This document shows, piece by piece, positions 1 to 6,038 of a stretch of DNA of 7,895 bases; the first letter of the stretch is position 1, and each line of letters opens with the position of its first letter. The stretch spans positions 1 to 7,895 of the forward strand of contig JAFXHW010000021.1 in the NCBI GenBank assembly GCA_017533545.1, written 5' to 3'. Source of the stretch: Clostridia bacterium. Its GTDB lineage: Bacteria > Bacillota_A > Clostridia > Oscillospirales > CAG-272. The notes below the pieces were generated by a model, which saw only the letters and a program-made list of their open reading frames with translations, was not told the DNA's origin and made no database searches. The position numbers and the translations under genes are program-made.

Positions 1-911
1 ACTACGAGGAAGGAGGACACCTTGTCGGCCAATGCGGCAAGCTGCTTTTTGGGGTAAGGCCAAAGGGTGATGGGGCGGAAAAGTCCGACCTTGATGCCCA
101 TCTTGCGGGCTTCGGCAACTGCGGTCTTACAGATACGGGATGTGATACCGTATGCAACGAGGCAGATATCGGCATCGTCTGTCATGTATTCTTCGTACAT
201 AACTTCGTTTTCCTCGATTACGCGGTAGCGCTCAAAACGCTCGATGTTGGTCTTTTCGAGATCTCCCGGATCGAGATAGAGCGAATTGATAATGTTCTTT
301 TTGCGCTTATTTTCATGACCGCATGCAGCCCAGGGCTTCTCGGGAAGTGAATCGGAAGAGATACCGTCGAGATCAACGGGCTCCATCATCTGACCGAGTG
401 CGCCGTCTGCGAGAAGCATTGCGGGCATACGGTACTTATCGGCAAGATCGAATGCCTTACCGGTAAGCGATGCCATCTCCTGAATGGTGGAGGGCGCGAT
501 TACAAGCATGTGCATATCGCCGTGGCCGAGACCCTTTGTCATCTGATTATAGTCAGACTGTGCGGGCTGGATACCGCCAAGTCCGGGGCCTCCGCGCTGT
601 ACGTTGAGAACAAGGCAGGGCAGATCGCAGCCGACTATGTAGCTTATTCCCTCGCCCTTAAGCGAGATTCCGGGGGAAGAGGAGGATGTCATAACTCTAA
701 CTCCCGATGCGGCGGCGCCCATTACCATGTTGATAGCGGATATTTCACTTTCTGCCTGAAGACAAAGACCGCCCACCTTGGGCATTCTCTTTGCCATGTA
801 TTCGGCAATTTCGGTCTGAGGTGTTATCGGATAACCGAAATAATGGCGGCAGCCCGAACGGATCGCGGCTTCGGCAACGGCTTCGTTGCCCTTCATTAAT
901 ACCTTTGCCAT
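1..911 (-). CDS. vorB: 2-oxoisovalerate:ferredoxin oxidoreductase alpha subunit VorB (3' end cut off by window edge)
   Basis: This is the pyrimidine-domain (alpha) subunit of a CoA-acylating, ferredoxin-linked 2-oxoacid oxidoreductase. It would oxidise branched-chain 2-oxoacids from valine, leucine and isoleucine in the cytoplasm, together with a TPP-binding beta subunit and a gamma subunit. I translated 303 residues by hand on the minus strand from ATG at 909-911; the frame stays open to base 1. Family landmarks are GYPITPQTE (26-34), TSSSSPGISL (75-84), RGGPGLGG followed by IQPAQSDY (106-121), and a domain II region with ITSRI and GLFRPITLWPYP (256-286). The family is usually about 350 residues, so roughly 50 C-terminal residues are missing. 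The start is supported by AAAGGA at 923-928, 11 bases upstream. It lies 42 bases after the ferredoxin gene, clearly in one operon. Lysine is encoded by AAG in 17 of 19 cases, which suggests high expression. KorA (2-oxoglutarate) is the main alternative; the SSSSPG/RGGPGLGG pattern and the separate short ferredoxin favour VorB. Confidence 0.93.
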   Translation of the reverse strand, partial: MAKVLMKGNEAVAEAAIRSGCRHYFGYPITPQTEIAEYMAKRMPKVGGLCLQAESEISAINMVMGAAASGVRVMTSSSSPGISLKGEGISYIVGCDLPCLVLNVQRGGPGLGGIQPAQSDYNQMTKGLGHGDMHMLVIAPSTIQEMASLTGKAFDLADKYRMPAMLLADGALGQMMEPVDLDGISSDSLPEKPWAACGHENKRKKNIINSLYLDPGDLEKTNIERFERYRVIEENEVMYEEYMTDDADICLVAYGITSRICKTAVAEARKMGIKVGLFRPITLWPYPKKQLAALADKVSSFLV

Positions 912-953
912 TTTATATTATTTCCTTTCAGTTGATATTGATTTTGTCTTTGT

Positions 954-1178
954 TTACTGTTCGATGTTCTTTTCGACCTTGATCACCACATCGGGACACA
1001 TGGTGGCACAGAGTGCGCAGGCAATGCATTTTTCCTGGCCGCCCTCGATCAGTCGCGCGGGATGATATCCCTTGGCATTGATCTTGTCAGATGCAAGCTC
1101 AAGCAAGCTCTTCGGACAGGCAGTAACGCAAAGTCCGCAGCCCTTGCAGCGTTCTTCGTTGAATGTCAATCGGTTCAT
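954..1178 (-). CDS. 2x[4Fe-4S] ferredoxin-like subunit of the 2-oxoacid oxidoreductase
   Basis: A 74-residue bacterial-type ferredoxin that probably serves as the electron-transfer (delta) subunit of the Vor complex, or as its dedicated carrier. Two complete CxxCxxCxxxCP motifs are visible: C11, C14, C17, C21-P22 and C51, C54, C57, C61-P62. The 29-residue stretch between them contains the GYHPARL segment typical of ferredoxins that accompany 2-oxoacid oxidoreductases. The ATG start at 1176-1178 has a perfect AAGGAGG (1187-1193) eight bases upstream. The gene sits between the P-loop NTPase (68-base gap) and vorB (42-base gap), all on the same strand, so cotranscription is very likely. All eight cluster ligands are present. 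I leave the gene symbol blank because naming (vorD, korD, porD) depends on the true substrate of the complex. Confidence 0.93.
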   Translation of the reverse strand: MNRLTFNEERCKGCGLCVTACPKSLLELASDKINAKGYHPARLIEGGQEKCIACALCATMCPDVVIKVEKNIEQ

Positions 1179-1246
1179 TTATCTTTCCTCCTTGGTTGAA
1201 TACTTTTTTATAAATAAAACATCTTCATAAGACGGTGTTTTCTTTT

Positions 1247-1915
1247 TTAATTATCCCAGATGCGCTTTGTCATGTCCGAAATTCGGACGATATTTCTGCT
1301 TTCGTTTATGTAATCGAGGCAGGTGGTGTCAAAAAGCATGGGCAGCGACGTTTTTTTCGCTATCTCGTCGGCAAAAGCGAACGATTCCTCGAAGGAACAA
1401 ACGTCACTTTCCTTGCCGATATTGCTGTTATTTATTATACCCGTACAGCGAAGACGGGATCTCTCTTCGATATCGCGCATAAGTGCGATGGCATCGTCGG
1501 CTGTCGGGGTGAGCGGACGATAGCAATTGACGACGTAGAGCATCTCGTACCCTTGCTTTTCCAGGTAGTGTGAATACATTCCGAGAGCTACTGCACCCGT
1601 GTCATCGCCTCCCACATCGAGAATGGCATGATCCTCATCTGACGCAAATATCGAATATATTTCTGCAGGAAGAGAGGGAATGTCGACGTTAGTGTTGGCA
1701 AACTCAGGTATGATGCATCTCACTCCGGCGTTTTGCAGTTCCGAAACGTCATCGGCGGTTCGAAAATAGGGGTTGACGATGTCCATATCTGCAATGCAGA
1801 TACGTTTCTTCTCCTTTGCCATCATAAGCGCCATATTGACCGCCACGTTCGTTTTGCCCGATCCGAAGTGGCCTGTAATGATTATGTGTTTTGCTTTAGG
1901 GGTAAAAAAGTTCAT
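1247..1915 (-). CDS. SIMIBI-class P-loop NTPase of unknown role, leading the vor operon
   Basis: A 222-residue nucleotide-binding protein related to the MinD/ParA/CobQ/CooC group. Visible motifs are Walker A GHFGSGKT (15-22), a DMDIVNPYFR segment (43-52) in the position of the switch I region, a Walker B-like AILDVGGDDTGA (97-108), and GIINNSN further on, which may contact the base. The signature lysine of classic MinD/ParA deviant Walker A motifs (KGGxGKT) is absent. There is no membrane segment or amphipathic tail that I can see. An in-frame ATG at 1955-1957 would add 14 residues, but it has no ribosome site. The ATG at 1913-1915 has GGAAG at 1921-1925 five bases upstream and starts just before the first beta strand, so I chose it. 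Position at the head of the ferredoxin-vorB operon suggests a role in assembly, cluster loading or nucleotide-linked control of the oxidoreductase. That is inference from neighbours only. Confidence 0.85.
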   Translation of the reverse strand: MNFFTPKAKHIIITGHFGSGKTNVAVNMALMMAKEKKRICIADMDIVNPYFRTADDVSELQNAGVRCIIPEFANTNVDIPSLPAEIYSIFASDEDHAILDVGGDDTGAVALGMYSHYLEKQGYEMLYVVNCYRPLTPTADDAIALMRDIEERSRLRCTGIINNSNIGKESDVCSFEESFAFADEIAKKTSLPMLFDTTCLDYINESRNIVRISDMTKRIWDN

Positions 1916-1923
1916 AAAAGCTT

Positions 1924-1964
1924 CCAAAATGACGGTAATTACCGCAAAATCGGTCATTTTTTGG
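1924..1964 (-). promoter_or_regulatory. Imperfect inverted repeat in the NTPase mRNA leader, overlapping the presumed ribosome site
   Basis: On the plus strand CCAAAATGAC (1924-1933) is complementary to GTCATTTTTTGG (1953-1964), with two extra T in the right arm. In the leftward mRNA this makes a stem of about ten base pairs whose 3' arm ends in the GG of the GGAAG ribosome site. A competing short hairpin, GGTC (1952-1955) with GACC (1964-1967), uses the 5' arm bases instead. The two folds exclude each other, as in leader-based control. The pairing is seen directly; any regulatory role is inference. Confidence 0.4.
1933..1944. promoter_or_regulatory. Perfect 12-bp palindrome, candidate operator
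   Basis: CGGTAATTACCG reads identically on both strands. A related sequence, CGGAAATTAC, lies at 1967-1976 with nine of ten positions matching the first ten bases of the palindrome. Both lie just downstream of the leftward promoter, where a bound dimeric repressor could block transcription. In RNA the palindrome could also form a small hairpin or dimerise. The symmetry is certain; function is not. Confidence 0.4.
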
Positions 1965-1988
1965 ACCGGAAATTACGATGTACCTTAC

Positions 1989-1997
1989 ATTATATCA
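1989..1997 (-). promoter_or_regulatory. Extended -10 promoter for the NTPase-ferredoxin-vorB operon
   Basis: On the minus strand the sequence reads TGATATAAT, which is a perfect TATAAT box with the TGn extension. The -35 position at 17-base spacing (2012-2017) is TTTTCT, a poor match, which an extended -10 can tolerate. Transcription would start near 1982, giving a leader of about 67 bases before the chosen NTPase start. Confidence 0.6.
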
Positions 1998-2020
1998 CAT
2001 TAAAGCGAAAAAGAAAATAC

Positions 2021-2066
2021 TTTTTGTAAAAATCGATGAAATTTTAGAAAATTATTTTTGCAAAAA
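2021..2066. repeat. Two TTTTTGYAAAAA palindromes 34 bp apart
   Basis: TTTTTGTAAAAA (2021-2032) and TTTTTGCAAAAA (2055-2066) differ at one base; the second is a perfect 12-bp palindrome. Their centres are 34 bp apart, a little over three helical turns. They lie between the two divergent promoters, just upstream of the leftward one. They could bind a shared regulator, or could simply be phased A/T tracts that bend DNA. In such AT-rich sequence chance occurrence is possible. Confidence 0.35.
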
Positions 2067-2136
2067 GTGTTTCGAATTTATGTATCTGTATATATTATAA
2101 ATATATTATAAATAAATATTTAAATTTACACTTTTT
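2062..2136. repeat. 9-bp inverted repeat flanking an AT-rich segment
   Basis: AAAAAGTGT (2062-2070) is the exact reverse complement of ACACTTTTT (2128-2136). Similarity continues inward as AATTTA (2075-2080) against TAAATT (2121-2126). The arms enclose about 57 bases that contain the 11-bp tandem repeat. The left arm shares its A tract with the palindrome at 2055-2066. No transposon-like content lies between the arms. Confidence 0.3.
2091..2112. repeat. Perfect 11-bp tandem duplication
   Basis: TATATTATAAA occurs twice in succession (2091-2101 and 2102-2112) without mismatch. The unit is close to one helical turn, so its A/T tracts are in phase. It lies about 27 to 48 bp upstream of the candidate cdaA -35 box, a position where an upstream AT element could assist RNA polymerase. 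Confidence 0.5.
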
Positions 2137-2138
2137 AT

Positions 2139-2167
2139 TTGAATTTTGAGTGCTTGTGTGGTATCAT
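2139..2167 (+). promoter_or_regulatory. Candidate promoter for the cdaA operon
   Basis: TTGAAT (2139-2144) and TATCAT (2162-2167) are separated by 17 bases, and the -10 box has a TGn extension (TGG at 2159-2161). Two perfect TATAAT hexamers follow at 2167-2172 and 2179-2184 but have less well-spaced -35 partners. Any of these would start transcription at about 2174 to 2191, upstream of the ribosome site at 2205 and downstream of the upstream GTG at 2150. Confidence 0.5.
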
Positions 2168-2204
2168 ATAATGTACGGTATAATTGAGCATACTTTTTTC
2201 ATTC

Positions 2205-2211
2205 GGGGAGG
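2205..2211 (+). promoter_or_regulatory. Ribosome binding site that fixes the TTG start of cdaA
   Basis: GGGGAGG lies seven bases before TTG at 2219-2221. The in-frame alternatives fit poorly: GTG at 2150 lies upstream of the probable transcription start, and ATG at 2237 is 25 bases from this site. Confidence 0.8.
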
Positions 2212-2218
2212 CGATATT

Positions 2219-3127
2219 TTGCAGACCATTCTTAAAATGTTTACTGACTTTGGCAATTATTTCCGTGCCGCCGTGTCCGACTTCGGACTTAACGATATTT
2301 TTGATATAATCATCGTTGCGGTACTTATCTATTTCATCATAAAATTTGCCATCGAACGCCGTGCAGGCAAACTTGCACTGGGTATTGTTTTGCTGCTTGC
2401 ACTGCGTTTTTTGGGTGAGCTTTTCAGCCTGGTCGCACTGCAGTATATCCTGCAGCTGATTTTCCAGGTCGGAATTATCGCGATCGTTATCGTGTTCCAG
2501 CCCGAGCTTCGTTCCGCACTTGAAAAGATGGGCGGCGAATCGCTCAAGGGTATAAAAAACATCACCGAACAAAAAAACTCCGAGAGCGTCTCCGCCGTCA
2601 TCAATGACCTCTGCGAAGCTGTGCTCGACCTTTCAAAAGAGAAGACCGGCGCGCTCATCGTAATCGAGCGAGGCACAAAGCTCGGCGACATCATCAAGAG
2701 CGGTGTCGTGCTCAATGCCGAAATGTCACCCTTTTTGCTTAAAAACATATTCTTCAACAAGGCTCCTCTCCACGACGGTGCCGTTATCGTACGAGGCGAT
2801 AAGATATTTGCCGCAGGATGCTTTTTGCCTATCTCGATGAATACCGATATATATAAAGACCTCGGAACCCGCCACCGCGCTGCCATCGGTATGAGTGAAA
2901 ACAGCGACGCCGTCATCATCGTCGTTTCTGAAGAAACGGGCATGATCTCCGTCGCGCGTGACGGTCGCCTTGAGCGCGGATACGATTACATCCGTCTTCG
3001 TCTGGCTCTCCGCTCTCTGCTTATGTCGGAGGAAGGAAAAACTGCCCCATTCAAAAAGAGATTTTTCACAACCATCAATCCCAAAAAAGGAAACGATACC
3101 GAACGGCAAGGAGGTAACGAACAGTGA
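2219..3127 (+). CDS. cdaA: Membrane diadenylate cyclase CdaA (DAC domain)
   Basis: This enzyme condenses two ATP into cyclic di-AMP at the cytoplasmic membrane; in Firmicutes c-di-AMP governs potassium and osmolyte balance and affects cell-wall homeostasis. The protein is 302 residues from the TTG start. Three hydrophobic segments are visible at about 25-45, 51-72 and 74-97, followed by FQPELR and a linker. The catalytic DAC domain contains PLHDGAVIV, with the DGA motif at 186-188, and LGTRHRAAIGMSE, with RHR at 218-220; both hallmarks are intact. Length is slightly above the roughly 270-280 usual for CdaA, because of a polar C-terminal tail. The TTG start is chosen because of the strong GGGGAGG seven bases upstream. 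Its stop overlaps the GTG start of cdaR, which implies translational coupling. Identification is firm; DisA and CdaS types are excluded by the three membrane segments and overall layout. Confidence 0.96.
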   Translation: MQTILKMFTDFGNYFRAAVSDFGLNDIFDIIIVAVLIYFIIKFAIERRAGKLALGIVLLLALRFLGELFSLVALQYILQLIFQVGIIAIVIVFQPELRSALEKMGGESLKGIKNITEQKNSESVSAVINDLCEAVLDLSKEKTGALIVIERGTKLGDIIKSGVVLNAEMSPFLLKNIFFNKAPLHDGAVIVRGDKIFAAGCFLPISMNTDIYKDLGTRHRAAIGMSENSDAVIIVVSEETGMISVARDGRLERGYDYIRLRLALRSLLMSEEGKTAPFKKRFFTTINPKKGNDTERQGGNEQ

Positions 3128-4377
3128 AAAAAGATTTTCTCGGCAATACCGACAAGACCGAACAGGCTGTCGGTGAATACACTGTAAAAACGAGCTCGCT
3201 CACCGATATACTCGTAAAATGCTCGGCACTGCTCATTGCCTTTTTCATCTGGCTTTATGCCGGCGCTCAGGAAGATGTCACCAAAACCGAAAAGTTTTCC
3301 GATATACCGGTACAGATATTAACATCCGACAAATACCTTCCCTTAAATGATTTCGACTATACCGTAGACGTCACTGTATCGGGACGTTCACGCGAGCTTG
3401 ACAAACTTTCCACCGACAGCTTCAGGGCAACGATCGATGCCACAAATATCAGCCGTGCCGGTGAATATACTTTTGACATCAACGTGACCTATCCCGGCTC
3501 TGCCGAGCTCGTCGATCAGTCGCTTCGCACTATCGTGGTCGATTTCGACCGAACGGTCACCGCTACCGTTGACGTAAAGATCCAGCTGACAAACTACAAC
3601 ATCTCCGAGCCCTATGAGATCGGCACACCGATATCCGACATCACACAGGTCGCCGTTACCGGTCCCGGCGAGATAGTCAAGCAGGTAGATTCGGCGCTTA
3701 TAACCATCTATGCCGGCAATCTCACCGCCACCACCACCTACGGGGGCAGACTTGTTGCCGCAGATGCCAGCGGCAAGCAGATCGTGAGCAATGCTCTTTC
3801 ATTTTCCAAAAATGACGTCACGGTAACCGTTCCGGTTCTGATGAGCAAGGTAGTCCCCCTTAAGGTTTCCTACAAATACGGATATCTGAACTCGTCCAAT
3901 GCCGAGCTATCCGTCGAGCCTTCGTCTGTCATACTCAAGGGCGAAGCTTCACTTCTTAAAACCATGAACGAGATCGTGCTGGACTCCATCGACGAAAAGA
4001 TGCTCCTCACCCCCTCGGTAACGCGTGAGATCCGCCTGCCCGACGGCGTGACAAACGTATCCGAAATAAACATGGCGACGGTGAACGTAAAGCACGTGGG
4101 TACTTCCACCTTCCGTTACAGCATCAGCGATATAATATACGTCAACCCCAATTCGATCGAGTACTCCCCTTTAACCGAATCGATAAGCGTAACCCTGCGC
4201 GGTCCTTCGGAGACGGTTGGCGCGCTTAACCCTGAAAGCATCATCGTCACAGCCGACCTGAGCTCGCTCAAGGTCGGTCAGGGAGTCGTCGATCTGCCTG
4301 TCAGCATCAGCGTAAGGGGAGACGGAACGGCAGGCTGCTACGAGATAGGCAGCTATGTCATCAAAGTAAGTGTCTAA
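3124..4377 (+). CDS. cdaR: YbbR-domain CdaA regulator CdaR
   Basis: CdaR is the extracytoplasmic partner of CdaA and modulates its cyclase activity through the membrane. The 417-residue protein has a short cytoplasmic N-terminus, one membrane anchor at about 29-47 ending in the typical FFIWLYAG, and then a long beta-rich exported part. I can divide this into about four YbbR-type repeats: 58-156, 170-240, 242-325 and 328-417. Recurrent cues are VTGPGEIV, SSVILKGEASLL and SVTLRGPSETV. The GTG start at 3124 shares four bases (GTGA) with the cdaA stop and has AAGGAGGT at 3108-3115, eight bases upstream. The overlap and strong ribosome site argue for coupled, roughly stoichiometric production with CdaA. 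Sequence divergence between YbbR proteins is high, so repeat borders are approximate. Confidence 0.93.
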   Translation: MKKDFLGNTDKTEQAVGEYTVKTSSLTDILVKCSALLIAFFIWLYAGAQEDVTKTEKFSDIPVQILTSDKYLPLNDFDYTVDVTVSGRSRELDKLSTDSFRATIDATNISRAGEYTFDINVTYPGSAELVDQSLRTIVVDFDRTVTATVDVKIQLTNYNISEPYEIGTPISDITQVAVTGPGEIVKQVDSALITIYAGNLTATTTYGGRLVAADASGKQIVSNALSFSKNDVTVTVPVLMSKVVPLKVSYKYGYLNSSNAELSVEPSSVILKGEASLLKTMNEIVLDSIDEKMLLTPSVTREIRLPDGVTNVSEINMATVNVKHVGTSTFRYSISDIIYVNPNSIEYSPLTESISVTLRGPSETVGALNPESIIVTADLSSLKVGQGVVDLPVSISVRGDGTAGCYEIGSYVIKVSV

Positions 4378-4411
4378 AAGATTTTTAGTAAAAAAGCCAG
4401 GTAATCCGTCT

Positions 4412-5995
4412 ATGATACAGATTGCTATACGCAATATCGCCCTGCCCTTTACAGCCGACGTCTCCGAGGTTATATCCGAGGCAAAAAAACGTCTGCGCCC
4501 TCTATTGCGCGAAAGCGATATTGAGAGCATTTCGATATACAAGCGCTCGCTCGACGCAAGAAAGAGGGAGAGCATACGCTACGTTTACACAGCGCTCGCC
4601 GAATGCCGTGTAAAAATCGACGCCCAAAAGCTGAAAAAGCTCGACTGCGTCGAGCTCTGCTCGTCAGACATTACTCCCGAATTCGGCGACGAGGAGATGA
4701 GCGCGCGTCCCGCCGTAATAGGCTTCGGTCCCGCGGGAATGTTTGCGGGAATGCTGCTCGCCGAATACGGATACCGTCCGATCATTATCGAGCGCGGCGG
4801 AAACATCGCATCGAGAAGCAAGGCGATCGAGCGCTTTTACCGCGATCGGCTGCTCGACGAAGAAAACAACATACAATTCGGCGCGGGCGGCGCGGGCTCC
4901 TTCTCGGACGGCAAGCTCGTCACCAGAATAAACGACGAAAAGTGCCGCTATGTGCTTGAAAAATTCTTTGCGCTGGGTGCCGACAAAACTATTCTGACCG
5001 AATCAAAGCCCCACATCGGCACCGACGTGCTCAAAAATGTCGTTGCCAACGCCGATACATACATCAGAAATCTTGGCGGCGACATTTTATACGATACCGC
5101 CGTTACCGATTTTGTTCTTGAAAACGGCAAGGTCAAATCGCTTTGCACCAAAAACGGGGAAATTCCCTGCTCGGCGGTGATAGTCTGTACCGGTCACAGC
5201 TCGCGCGACACATACAAAAAGCTGTTCGAACGCAATTTTACCATCGTAAAAAAGCCCTTTTCGGTGGGCGTACGAATCGAGCATCTGCAAAGCGAGGTCG
5301 ACCGATCGCTTTACGGCGATCTTGCCGGACATCCTCTTTTGCCCAAGGGCGAATATGCCCTTTCGAAAAGAGTTGACGGGCGCGGAGTTTACACCTTCTG
5401 CATGTGTCCCGGCGGCGAAGTTGTTGCCGCGGCATCGGAAGAGGGTGGAGTGGTCACTAACGGAATGAGCTCATTTGCCCGAAGCGGCAAAAACGCGAAC
5501 GCCGCCATTGCGGTCGAGGTGCATCCCGACGATCCGATGGCTTTCCAGCGTGCCCTCGAGCGCAGTGCATTTGCTGCCGGAGGCAAAAACTACAACGCTC
5601 CCATGCAGACGGTAGGAGATTTTCTCGACGGCAAGCGAGGAAGTTATCCGACAAAGGTCCTTCCCACATATATGGGAGGAGACAGATGCACTCTTTGCGA
5701 TCTTAATTCCGTTTTACCCGAAGATATTTCGAAAATGCTGAAAATCGGAATTGCCGATTTTTCTCGCCGAATGGAATGCTTCGCTTCTCGCGATGCCATT
5801 CTCACCGGCCTTGAAACGCGCACCTCGGCGCCGTACAGAATCACAAGAGGCGATTCTCTCACCTCCCCCGACGCCGACAATTTTTACCCCTGCGGCGAGG
5901 GTGCGGGATATGCAGGCGGGATCACCAGCGCTGCCGTTGACGGACTTTCGTGCGCTCTTTCGCTGATGAAGAGATATAAAATACCCAAAGAATAA
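4412..5995 (+). CDS. FAD-dependent dehydrogenase, COG2509 type, function unknown
   Basis: A 527-residue cytoplasmic flavoprotein of the uncharacterised NAD(P)/FAD-dependent family COG2509. After an N-terminal domain of about 95 residues comes the FAD dinucleotide motif GFGPAG (104-109), with an acidic residue at the end of strand 2 (IIIERGG, E127). Next are NNIQFGAGGAGSFSDGKL (152-169), GVRIEHLQ (286-293), YTFCMCPGGEVV (327-338) and a CTLC pair (426-429). The C-terminal FAD-contacting segment is GEGAGYAGG (495-503). The cysteines in CMC and CTLC could be redox-active or bind metal; this is not established. I chose ATG 4412, which has AGGT at 4399-4402 and gives the MIQI-type N-terminus usual for the family. 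A GTG at 4370 would overlap cdaR by eight bases but lacks a ribosome site. The substrate is unknown. It sits 34 bases after cdaR and 43 before recJ, so cotranscription is likely. Confidence 0.9.
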   Translation: MIQIAIRNIALPFTADVSEVISEAKKRLRPLLRESDIESISIYKRSLDARKRESIRYVYTALAECRVKIDAQKLKKLDCVELCSSDITPEFGDEEMSARPAVIGFGPAGMFAGMLLAEYGYRPIIIERGGNIASRSKAIERFYRDRLLDEENNIQFGAGGAGSFSDGKLVTRINDEKCRYVLEKFFALGADKTILTESKPHIGTDVLKNVVANADTYIRNLGGDILYDTAVTDFVLENGKVKSLCTKNGEIPCSAVIVCTGHSSRDTYKKLFERNFTIVKKPFSVGVRIEHLQSEVDRSLYGDLAGHPLLPKGEYALSKRVDGRGVYTFCMCPGGEVVAAASEEGGVVTNGMSSFARSGKNANAAIAVEVHPDDPMAFQRALERSAFAAGGKNYNAPMQTVGDFLDGKRGSYPTKVLPTYMGGDRCTLCDLNSVLPEDISKMLKIGIADFSRRMECFASRDAILTGLETRTSAPYRITRGDSLTSPDADNFYPCGEGAGYAGGITSAAVDGLSCALSLMKRYKIPKE

Positions 5996-6004
5996 AAACA
6001 ATCG

Positions 6005-6026
6005 AAAGGACCGCATATTTTTGCGG
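6005..6026 (+). promoter_or_regulatory. recJ ribosome site AAAGGA followed by a small hairpin
   Basis: AAAGGA (6005-6010) is followed at once by CCGCA (6011-6015), six loop bases and TGCGG (6022-6026), a perfect 5-bp stem. The site is 28 bases from ATG 6039, too far when linear, but only 12 bases remain if the hairpin is folded out. Alternatively it serves a TTG at 6021-6023, ten bases downstream and in frame. No T tract follows, so it is not an intrinsic terminator. Confidence 0.45.
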
Positions 6027-6038
6027 ATTGAGACAAAT

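Larger units (their letters stand above)
1916..2218. other. Divergent intergenic control region
   Basis: These 303 bases separate the leftward NTPase-ferredoxin-vorB operon from the rightward cdaA operon. No credible gene is present; the small open frames here lack ribosome sites or are upstream extensions of the flanking genes. The stretch is markedly AT-rich from about 1980 to 2145. It contains one candidate promoter for each direction and several symmetric elements, listed separately. I see no intrinsic terminator. Confidence 0.8.

Noticed and set aside
510..899. A 129-codon plus-strand reading frame rich in C, H and G
   Set aside because: It is antisense to the well-supported vorB frame, has no family resemblance and no ribosome site; it is a shadow of vorB codon usage.
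1216..1241. Bulged hairpin AAAACA...TGTTTT followed by TCTTTTTT, resembling a plus-strand terminator
   Set aside because: The stem is AT-rich with a 3-base bulge, no plus-strand gene lies upstream of it, and on the minus strand, where the operon runs, no T tract follows.
2062..2136. Inverted repeat as ends of a miniature transposable element
   Set aside because: Only 9-bp arms in highly AT-rich sequence, no target duplication that I can identify, and no second copy in the window.
6011..6026. Possible intrinsic terminator between the flavoprotein and recJ
   Set aside because: The stem is only 5 bp and is followed by ATTGAGAC rather than a T run.
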